The translations under genes were made by a program, and so were the position numbers. Below are positions 1 to 6,019 of a stretch of 6,019 bases of DNA, piece by piece. The stretch spans positions 1 through 6,019 of the forward strand of contig CAMLIA010000234.1 in assembly GCA_946479905.1 (NCBI GenBank). Direction: 5' to 3'. The stretch's first letter is position 1. The number at the start of each line of letters is the position of its first letter. The DNA comes from an uncultured Frankiales bacterium. GTDB lineage: Bacteria; Actinomycetota; Actinomycetes; Mycobacteriales; SCTD01. Below the pieces are notes generated by a model that worked only from the letters and a program-made list of their open reading frames with translations, did no database searches and had not been told where the DNA came from.

Positions 1-778
<778 letters not shown>

Positions 779-1672
779 TCAGAGCTCGACCGGGGCCTCG
801 TCGCGGGCCGACGTGCGCAGCGCCGCGAGCACCCGCCCGGCGGCCTGCAGGTCACCGAGCCCCGCAGGCGACGGCTCGCCCGGCTCGGTCTCGACGGCCG
901 CCCGCAGCCAGGCCGCGCAGGCCAGCAGCCCCGCCGACGTGCCAGGCGGGGCGTTGCCAGGGACCCGTGGCTGCGAGAGCGCGGCCTCCGGTCCCCCGAG
1001 CCAGCGGGCGCCCAGCGGACCGGCCTCCCAGCGGGCCTGGTCGAACGACAGGCGGACGACGGGCGGCGCGGACTCGTGGCTGACCAGGGTGGTCGTGCCG
1101 CCCTCGTGCAGCAGCGACCAGGCGACCGGTACGCCCGGCGCGAGCTCCTCCGCGGGAAGCCGTGCCGGGCGGGCGGTCACCCCGACCACGTCACCGCACC
1201 ACCGGCGGGTCAGGTCGACCAGCTCCGCCGCGGCGGTGCGACCGCGCGGCCAGCCCCGCACCGTGCACTGCAGCGGCGGACCGGTCACGTGCGCCAGAGC
1301 TGCCGCGGTGGCCGCCGCCCACGGTTCCCAGCGCTGCAGCAGCCCGACCGCGACGACGGCGTCCGGAGCGGTGTCCCGCGCCAGCCGCAGGAGGTCGGGC
1401 TCGAGCGGGGCGGGCTCGGGCAGCAGCACGGCCAGCCCGGCGGCGATCAGGTCAGGCAGGTGCCCCGCCAGCAGGGCGTCGGCACCGTCGAGCACGACGG
1501 CGTCGAGCCCGTCCTGGAGCAGCTCGTCCAGGGAGGCGTACGACGGGACATCGCCCGGATCGTCGTAGGGCAGCACCTGGAGGGCACCGCTGACCCGCCA
1601 GCCGGCGGCGCGCAGGACCTGGCCGTCCAGCGCATCACCGACGAGGGCGATCCGCGGCGGCTCAGGGGGCAA
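779..1672 (-). CDS. Divergent Gfo/Idh/MocA-like Rossmann protein, probably not a functional dehydrogenase
   Basis: 297 residues of unknown role. The family call rests on layout. A Rossmann-type start [11 protein letters not shown] is at residues 7-17. [34 protein letters not shown] at 57-90 matches the usual block VDAVVIATP...H...[28 protein letters not shown] at 106-117 matches vlmVGhnlRFsP. The C-terminal [20 protein letters not shown] matches the usual family ending. Key residues differ: GxGxxG has Ala14 for its second Gly; EKP is P85-E86-P87, losing the Lys; and the DxxxH block before ELVDLTRRW appears to have Thr146 and Glu150 instead of Asp and His. A regulatory or binding role is therefore more likely than oxidoreduction. 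The start is TTG at 1670-1672: an in-frame stop lies four codons upstream, and the next candidate start would remove half of the Rossmann motif. It overlaps whiA by 11 bp, with only a weak GAG before it, so translation probably depends on coupling to whiA. Confidence 0.8.
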   Translation of the reverse strand: MPPEPPRIALVGDALDGQVLRAAGWRVSGALQVLPYDDPGDVPSYASLDELLQDGLDAVVLDGADALLAGHLPDLIAAGLAVLLPEPAPLEPDLLRLARDTAPDAVVAVGLLQRWEPWAAATAAALAHVTGPPLQCTVRGWPRGRTAAAELVDLTRRWCGDVVGVTARPARLPAEELAPGVPVAWSLLHEGGTTTLVSHESAPPVVRLSFDQARWEAGPLGARWLGGPEAALSQPRVPGNAPPGTSAGLLACAAWLRAAVETEPGEPSPAGLGDLQAAGRVLAALRTSARDEAPVEL

Positions 1673-2642
1673 GCATCTCGGCCGTCACCGCGGCCTCGGT
1701 GTCCGGGATGCCGAGCTCACCGGCGTGCTTGTCGGCCATGGCCAGCAGCCGACGGATGCGGCCGGCGACGGCGTCCTTGGTCATGGGCGGGTCGGCGAGG
1801 GCGCCGAGCTCCTCGAGGGAGGCGTTGGAGTGCTCGAGGCGGAGCCGGCCGGCTGCCAGCAGGTGCTCCGGTGCGTCGGGGCCGAGGATCTCGAGGGCGC
1901 GCGCGACCCGGGCACCGGCCGCGACCGCGGCCCGGGCGGAGCGGCGCAGGTTGGCGTCGTCGAAGTTCGCCAGCCGGTTGGCCGTGGCCCGGACCTCGCG
2001 CCGCATCCGCCGGTCCTCCCAGGCGATGAGGGCCTCGTGCGCCCCGAGCCGGGTCAGCAGGACCGCGATCGCGTCGCCGTCCCTGACCACGACGCGGTCG
2101 ACCCCGCGGACCTCGCGCGCCTTCGCCTGGACCCCGAGCCGCCGGGCGGCACCCACCAGTGCGAGCGCGGCCTCGGGACCGGGGCAGCTGATCTCCAGCG
2201 AGCTGGACCGGCCCGGCTCGGTCAGCGAGCCGTGCGCGAGGAAGGCACCGCGCCAGGCCGCCGCGGCGTCGCAGAGGCCCCCGCTCACCACGGCGGGAGG
2301 CAGGCCCCGGACCGGGCGACCGTGGGTGTCGACGAGACCCACCTGCCGGGCGAGCCCGTCGCCGTCCTTGGAGACCCGGACGATCCAGCGGTTGCCCTTG
2401 CGCAGCCCGCCGGGCGCGACGACGTGGACGTCGCTCGCGTGGCCGTAGACCTCGGCGATCTCCTTGCGGAGCCGCCGCGCCGTGCTGCCGGCGTCGAGGT
2501 CGGCCTCGATGACGATCTTGCCTGCGACGATGTGCAGGCCGCCCGCGAACCGGAGCAGCGCAGCCATCTCGGCCTTGCGGCAGCAGGGCTTGGTGACCGA
2601 CAGGCGGGAGAGCTCGTCCTTCACGGCAGCCGTCATCGCCAT
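1662..2642 (-). CDS. whiA: WhiA sporulation/cell-division transcription regulator
   Basis: DNA-binding protein of 326 residues, normal for the family. In Streptomyces WhiA acts with WhiB to switch on division and sporulation genes; homologues are widespread in Gram-positives, including non-sporulators. It begins [14 protein letters not shown], the standard actinobacterial N-terminus. A LAGLIDADG-homing-endonuclease-derived domain spans roughly residues 20-205, with the degenerate motif at [11 protein letters not shown] (130-140) and [24 protein letters not shown] at 180-203. The homing motif's catalytic acids are absent, as usual for WhiA, which does not cut DNA. The conserved segment [23 protein letters not shown] is at 214-236, and a C-terminal helix-turn-helix at about 275-303 ([26 protein letters not shown]). 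The first ATG abuts the yvcK TAG directly. I prefer it to the ATG two codons later because GAGAGG lies 10 nt before it. Its last 11 bases overlap the next gene. Confidence 0.97.
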   Translation of the reverse strand: MAMTAAVKDELSRLSVTKPCCRKAEMAALLRFAGGLHIVAGKIVIEADLDAGSTARRLRKEIAEVYGHASDVHVVAPGGLRKGNRWIVRVSKDGDGLARQVGLVDTHGRPVRGLPPAVVSGGLCDAAAAWRGAFLAHGSLTEPGRSSSLEISCPGPEAALALVGAARRLGVQAKAREVRGVDRVVVRDGDAIAVLLTRLGAHEALIAWEDRRMRREVRATANRLANFDDANLRRSARAAVAAGARVARALEILGPDAPEHLLAAGRLRLEHSNASLEELGALADPPMTKDAVAGRIRRLLAMADKHAGELGIPDTEAAVTAEMLAP

Positions 2643-3584
2643 CTACGCGTTACCTCTCAGAATCTCCTGGTAGACCGCGGCAAGCAGCCGCGGGTCGTGC
2701 CGTGGGGTGCCGTCGCCGAGGGAAACGGGGGCCAGGACCAACCGGCCCCCCGCCGACTCCACGGCCACCATCAGACCATGCCTGTCCAGCACCCGCGCCT
2801 CGTCGGCCACCACGACGTCCACGGTGAGCTCCGGCGCGTGGGCGCAGAGCACCTCCAGGTGCGTCTCCGGCGAGTACCCGTCGGTCTCCCCCGGCTGCGG
2901 CGCGAGGTTCAGCGAGACCACCCGGGTCGCGGCGGTCTTCACCAGCGCCTCCCGCAGCTCCGGGATGAGCAGGTGGGTGATCACGCTGGTCAGCCAGGAC
3001 CCCGGACCGAGCACCACGACGTCGGCGTCGAGCACCGCCTGCACCGCTTCGGGGCACGCCGGCGGGTCCTCAGGCAGCAGGTGCAGGGCGCACACGTCGC
3101 CGGTCGTGGTGGCGACCGCGACCTGTCCGACGACCCGGGTGATGGCGCTGCGGTCGGCCGGGTCGAGACCGACGACCTCGGCGACGATCTCCAGCGGGGT
3201 GACCGAGGCGGGCAGCACCCTGCCCTTCGCCCCGACGAGGCGTCCCACGACGTCGAGCGCCTCGACCATCCCACTGGTGGTCTGGGCCAGGCCGGCGAGC
3301 AGCAGGTTGCCGACGGCGTGGCCGGCCAGCGGGCCGTCACCGGTGAACCGGTGCTGCAGCAGCCGTCCCCAGGTCTGGGACCAGTCGTCGTCGCCGGCCA
3401 GGGCGGCCAGGGCCATCCGCAGGTCGCCGGGCGGGAGCATGCCGAGCTCGTCGCGCAGCCGGCCGCTCGAGCCGCCGTCGTCCGCGACGGTGACGATCGC
3501 GGTGAGGTCGTCGGTCACCTGCCGCAGCGCCTGCAGGGAGGCCGCGAGCCCGTGCCCTCCGCCGAGGGCCACCACCTTCGTCAC
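2643..3584 (-). CDS. yvcK: YvcK/CuvA, CofD-like UDP-sugar-binding family protein
   Basis: Cytosolic protein of 313 residues in the YvcK branch of the CofD/2-phospho-L-lactate transferase fold. Family knowledge: B. subtilis YvcK is needed for growth and cell shape on gluconeogenic carbon and affects peptidoglycan enzyme placement; the mycobacterial homologue is CuvA, and UDP-GlcNAc-type ligands have been reported. Visible motifs are VVALGGGHGL at 4-13, VTVADDGGSSGRLRDELG at 31-48, PPGDLRMALAAL at 51-62, GHAVGNLLLAGL at 88-99, VVLGPGSWLTSVITHLLIPEL at 190-210 and SLNLAPQPGETDGYS at 224-238. All are intact, so the gene looks functional. The true F420-pathway CofD is a different subgroup; the position between rapZ and whiA supports YvcK. 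The start is GTG (3582-3584), 7 nt after the rapZ stop and 10 nt after a GGGAG inside the rapZ end. The stop codon touches the whiA ATG. Confidence 0.96.
   Translation of the reverse strand: MTKVVALGGGHGLAASLQALRQVTDDLTAIVTVADDGGSSGRLRDELGMLPPGDLRMALAALAGDDDWSQTWGRLLQHRFTGDGPLAGHAVGNLLLAGLAQTTSGMVEALDVVGRLVGAKGRVLPASVTPLEIVAEVVGLDPADRSAITRVVGQVAVATTTGDVCALHLLPEDPPACPEAVQAVLDADVVVLGPGSWLTSVITHLLIPELREALVKTAATRVVSLNLAPQPGETDGYSPETHLEVLCAHAPELTVDVVVADEARVLDRHGLMVAVESAGGRLVLAPVSLGDGTPRHDPRLLAAVYQEILRGNA
2653..2658 (-). promoter_or_regulatory. Shine-Dalgarno of whiA
   Basis: GAGAGG on the minus strand inside the last codons of yvcK, 10 nt before the first whiA ATG and 16 nt before the second. The spacing favours the first ATG. 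An AGGAG further upstream (2664-2668) is 21 nt away, too distant to serve as the main site. Confidence 0.6.
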
Positions 3585-3591
3585 GGGGCCG

Positions 3592-4455
3592 TCACTCCCG
3601 CCCCAGGTCCCGGTGCGACACGACCACCTCGAGGCCGTCGGCCTCCAGCCGCTTGGCCAGCTCCTCGGCCATCGCGACGCTGCGGTGCTTGCCGCCGGTG
3701 CAACCCACCGCGAGCAGCGCGTAGCGCTTGCCCTCCCGCAGGTATCCCTGCGCGAGCAGCTGGACGAGGCCCTCGTAGCGCTCGAGGAACTCGGCGGCGC
3801 CCTCGCGCGACAGCACGTAGTCGCGCACGGCGTCGTCCTGGCCGGTCTGCGGCCGCAGCTCGGGGACCCAGTGCGGGTTGGGCAGGAAGCGGCAGTCGAC
3901 GACGAGGTCGGCGTCCACGGGCAGCCCGTACTTGTAGCCGAAGGACATCAGGGTGAGCTGCAGCGGGGCGGCTGAGGCCTGCTCGTCGAAGGCCGCGCCC
4001 ACCCGCTGCCGGAGCTCGTAGACGTTGAGCACGCTGGTGTCGAGGACGAGGTCAGCCTTCTCCCGCGCCCCGCGGAGCAGCACGCGCTCGCGAGCGATGC
4101 CGTCGACCAGCCCGCCGTCCCCCTGCAGCGGGTGCGGCCGGCGCACCGAGTCGAAGCGCCGGACCAGCGCCTCGTCGTTGGCCTCGAGGAAGAGCACCCG
4201 GGCGTGGGTGCCCCGCTGGGCGAGCTGCTCCAGTGCGGTGTCGAGGTCGCCGGCGAACGGCCGCGACCGGGTGTCGGTGACGACCACGATCTTCTGGACG
4301 GCGCCCTCGGACCCGAGGGCCAGGTCCACCATCGTCCCGAGCAGCGACGGCGGCAGGTTGTCGACGACGAACCAGCCGAGGTCCTCGAGGTGGTGGGCGG
4401 CCGTGGACCGCCCCGCCCCGGACAGCCCCGTGACGACCACCAGCTCGAGCGTCAC
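3592..4455 (-). CDS. rapZ: RapZ family P-loop nucleotide-binding protein
   Basis: 287 residues, close to the family norm of about 285. In E. coli RapZ binds GlcN6P and the sRNA GlmZ to control glmS; the actinobacterial role is not settled, and GlmZ-type RNAs are not known there. The N-terminal kinase-like domain has Walker [10 protein letters not shown] (10-18), where the invariant Lys is Arg16, followed by [14 protein letters not shown] (23-36). The Walker-B-like [10 protein letters not shown] is at 57-66 and [10 protein letters not shown] at 101-110. The C-terminal domain has [25 protein letters not shown] (172-196) and [19 protein letters not shown] (249-267), the conserved sugar-phosphate/RNA-binding part in E. 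coli. The start is the GTG at 4453-4455, overlapping the uvrC stop as GTGA, with GAGGTGA 7 nt upstream. The reading frame stays open far upstream inside uvrC, but that part is unlike RapZ and is a GC artefact. Nothing is truncated. Confidence 0.95.
   Translation of the reverse strand: MTLELVVVTGLSGAGRSTAAHHLEDLGWFVVDNLPPSLLGTMVDLALGSEGAVQKIVVVTDTRSRPFAGDLDTALEQLAQRGTHARVLFLEANDEALVRRFDSVRRPHPLQGDGGLVDGIARERVLLRGAREKADLVLDTSVLNVYELRQRVGAAFDEQASAAPLQLTLMSFGYKYGLPVDADLVVDCRFLPNPHWVPELRPQTGQDDAVRDYVLSREGAAEFLERYEGLVQLLAQGYLREGKRYALLAVGCTGGKHRSVAMAEELAKRLEADGLEVVVSHRDLGRE
3595..3599 (-). promoter_or_regulatory. Shine-Dalgarno of yvcK
   Basis: GGGAG on the minus strand, formed by the last sense codons of rapZ, ends 10 nt before the GTG of yvcK. 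It supports that start and implies that ribosomes finishing rapZ are already on the site. Confidence 0.5.
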
Positions 4456-6019
4456 GTCGAGATCACCTCGCCGGTGGCGGGGTCGAACGCCGGAGCGGGC
4501 GCCTCGGAGGCGAGCGCAGCGACGACGGCCTCGGCCGTCGTACGACCCACTCCGGGCACCTCCATGACCTCCTCGACCGTGGCGGCACGCATCCGCTTCA
4601 GCGAGCCGAAGTGTCGCAGCAGTGCCTTGCGGCGCGCCTCCCCCAGCCCGGGGACGCCGTCGAGCGCGCTCGTGGTCATGGCCTTGGACCGCTTCTGGCG
4701 GTGGTACGAGATGGCGAACCGGTGCGCCTCGTCCCGCACCCGCTGCAGCAGGTAGAGGCCCTCGCTCGTCCTCGGCATGATCACCGGCTCGTCCTGCCCG
4801 GGCAGCCACACCTCCTCGAGCCGCTTGGCCAGGCCGCAGAGCGCGACGTCGACGATGCCGAGCTCGGCCATCGCCCGCTGGGCCGCCGCGACCTGCGGCG
4901 GACCGCCGTCGACGACGACGAGGTTCGGCGGGTAGGCGAACTTCTTGGGGCGTCCGGTCTGCTCGTCCACCTCGGGGGCGGTCTCGTCGAGGTACCTGGC
5001 GAAGCGCCGGCTGATGACCTCGTGCATCGAGGCGACGTCGTCCTGGCCCTCGACCCAGCGCACCGCGAACCGGCGGTACTCCGACTTGCGCGCCAGGCCG
5101 TCCTCGAAGACCACCATGGACGCGACCACCGACGTGCCCTGCAGGTTGGAGATGTCGAAGCACTCGATGCGCAGTGGTGCCTCGTCGAGCTCGAGAGCCT
5201 CCTGGATCTCCGCCAGCGCCATCGACCGGGCCGTCAGGTCGCTGGCGCGCTTGGTCTTGTGCAGCGCGAACGCCTGCTTGGCGTTGCGCTCGACGGTCTC
5301 CATCAGCGCCCGCTTGTCGCCGCGCTGCGGGACGCGGACGCTGACGTTGGTGCCGCGCAGCTGCTTGAGCCAGCGCTCGATCGCTTGCGTGTCAGGGGGA
5401 AGCGCCGGGACGAGCACCTCTCTCGGGACGTCCACCTGCAGGTCGTACTCGTCCTCGTCCTCGCCGTAGACCTGGGCGAGGAACTGACCCACCAGCTCGC
5501 CGGTGGTGACGTCCTCGACCTTGTCCACGACGTAGCCGTGCTGCCCGCGGACCCGGCCACCTCGGACGTGGAAGACCTGCAGCGCGGCCTCGAGCGCGTC
5601 CTCGGTGACCCCGATGACGTCGGCGTCGGTGCCGTCGCCGAGCACGACGGTCTGCTTCTCCAGCGCCCGGCGCATGGCACCGATGTCGTCGCGCAGCCGC
5701 GCGGCTCGCTCGTAGTCGAGGGCGTCGGCGGCTTCCTTCATCTGCCGCTCGAGCCGCTTGACGAACTTCGTGGACGAGCCCGCCATGAAGTCGCAGAAGT
5801 CGTCGACGATGGCCCGGTGCTCCTCGGCGGAGACCCGCCCGACGCAGGGCGCGGAGCACTTGCCGATGTACCCCAGCAGGCAGGGCCGGCCGACCTGCCC
5901 GGCGCGCTTGAAGACGCCGGCGGAGCAGGTGCGGGCCGGGAAGACGCGCAGCAGCAGGTCGAGGGTCTCGCGGATCGCCCAGGCGTGGGAGTAGGGCCCG
6001 AAGTAGCGCACGCCCTTCT
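4452..6019 (-). CDS. uvrC: UvrC, excision nuclease subunit C (5' end cut by window edge)
   Basis: Nuclease that makes both incisions around DNA damage marked by UvrA/UvrB in nucleotide excision repair. The frame is open to the right edge, reading [19 protein letters not shown]; the GTG at 6009-6011 is the internal Val, not a start. About 125 residues, including the GIY-YIG 3'-incision domain, lie outside. Counting that Val as 1: a Cys cluster at 29, 44, 52 and 56, matching the E. coli set proposed to hold an iron-sulfur cluster; the UVR (UvrB-binding) helix pair at about 80-115 ([17 protein letters not shown]); an RNase-H-like 5'-incision domain with D286 (CFDISN), D325 (GQDDVASM), D368 (VVDGG) and H430 (RDEAH), corresponding to E. 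coli D399, D438, D466 and H538; and two helix-hairpin-helix motifs, [18 protein letters not shown] (453-470) and [16 protein letters not shown] (485-500). All expected catalytic residues are present. The TGA overlaps the rapZ GTG by 4 bp. Confidence 0.98.
   Translation of the reverse strand, partial: KGVRYFGPYSHAWAIRETLDLLLRVFPARTCSAGVFKRAGQVGRPCLLGYIGKCSAPCVGRVSAEEHRAIVDDFCDFMAGSSTKFVKRLERQMKEAADALDYERAARLRDDIGAMRRALEKQTVVLGDGTDADVIGVTEDALEAALQVFHVRGGRVRGQHGYVVDKVEDVTTGELVGQFLAQVYGEDEDEYDLQVDVPREVLVPALPPDTQAIERWLKQLRGTNVSVRVPQRGDKRALMETVERNAKQAFALHKTKRASDLTARSMALAEIQEALELDEAPLRIECFDISNLQGTSVVASMVVFEDGLARKSEYRRFAVRWVEGQDDVASMHEVISRRFARYLDETAPEVDEQTGRPKKFAYPPNLVVVDGGPPQVAAAQRAMAELGIVDVALCGLAKRLEEVWLPGQDEPVIMPRTSEGLYLLQRVRDEAHRFAISYHRQKRSKAMTTSALDGVPGLGEARRKALLRHFGSLKRMRAATVEEVMEVPGVGRTTAEAVVAALASEAPAPAFDPATGEVIST
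4463..4469 (-). promoter_or_regulatory. Shine-Dalgarno of rapZ
   Basis: GAGGTGA on the minus strand, inside the last codons of uvrC, 7 nt before the rapZ GTG. Together with the GTGA stop-start overlap it fixes the rapZ start and supports translational coupling. Confidence 0.65.

Noticed and set aside
3616..3622. GACAC sequence as a WhiA binding site
   Set aside because: GACAC is the short motif reported for WhiA targets, but a 5-mer is expected many times in 6 kb by chance. This one lies inside the rapZ coding end with no promoter elements nearby.
1725..3956. Open plus-strand frame of 743 codons
   Set aside because: It lies antisense to whiA, yvcK and part of rapZ, all of which have intact family motifs. 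The product is low-complexity Arg/Gly/Pro/His-rich sequence, a codon-bias shadow.
2707..3975. Open plus-strand frame of 422 codons
   Set aside because: It lies antisense to yvcK and rapZ. It is Ser/Thr/Arg-rich with no domain, and is explained by GC-rich third positions on the real strand.
4456..5163. N-terminal extension of RapZ to about 523 residues
   Set aside because: The frame is open upstream of the GTG, but this part overlaps the uvrC coding sequence, is Arg/Gly/Ala-rich and has no likeness to RapZ. The GTGA junction with a Shine-Dalgarno gives the correct family length.
6009..6011. GTG as the true start of uvrC
   Set aside because: It encodes the Val in the conserved GVRYFGPY segment. 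The frame remains open to the window edge, and the essential N-terminal GIY-YIG domain must lie upstream.

Overview
The window is a high-GC stretch of ordinary chromosomal core DNA from an actinobacterium. The gene order uvrC-rapZ-yvcK-whiA followed by gap, and a WhiA that reads almost motif for motif like the Streptomyces/Nocardioides form, point to Actinomycetota. A Propionibacteriales/Nocardioidaceae-type organism is my guess, not something the sequence proves. I see no insertion sequence, phage gene, tRNA, rRNA or CRISPR array.

All genes lie on the minus strand, so transcription runs from the right edge to the left. From right to left they are: uvrC (nucleotide excision repair nuclease, N-terminus cut off by the right edge), rapZ (P-loop nucleotide-binding protein), yvcK (CofD-like, UDP-sugar-binding-type protein, called CuvA in mycobacteria), whiA (sporulation/cell-division transcription regulator) and a 297-residue protein that looks like a catalytically degenerate Gfo/Idh/MocA-type Rossmann protein. 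A 153-bp non-coding gap follows, and then gap (glyceraldehyde-3-phosphate dehydrogenase, C-terminus cut off by the left edge).

The first five genes form one tightly packed unit. The junctions are a 4-bp overlap (uvrC/rapZ), a 7-bp gap (rapZ/yvcK), a direct stop-start abutment (yvcK/whiA) and an 11-bp overlap (whiA/Gfo-like gene). This suggests co-transcription and translational coupling. Starts are GTG, GTG, ATG and TTG in that order. gap has its own strong Shine-Dalgarno and a GTG start. The space before it carries two potential hairpins and a weak promoter candidate, so it probably begins a separate glycolytic unit.

Functionally, the unit joins DNA repair (UvrC) to a module tying cell-envelope precursor and carbon metabolism (RapZ, YvcK) to growth and development (WhiA), and it sits directly upstream of central glycolysis. 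The least understood part is the Gfo/Idh/MocA-like gene coupled to whiA. Its fold signature is readable, but the residues that normally bind the cofactor and do catalysis are replaced. I found no clear sign of a wholly new system.
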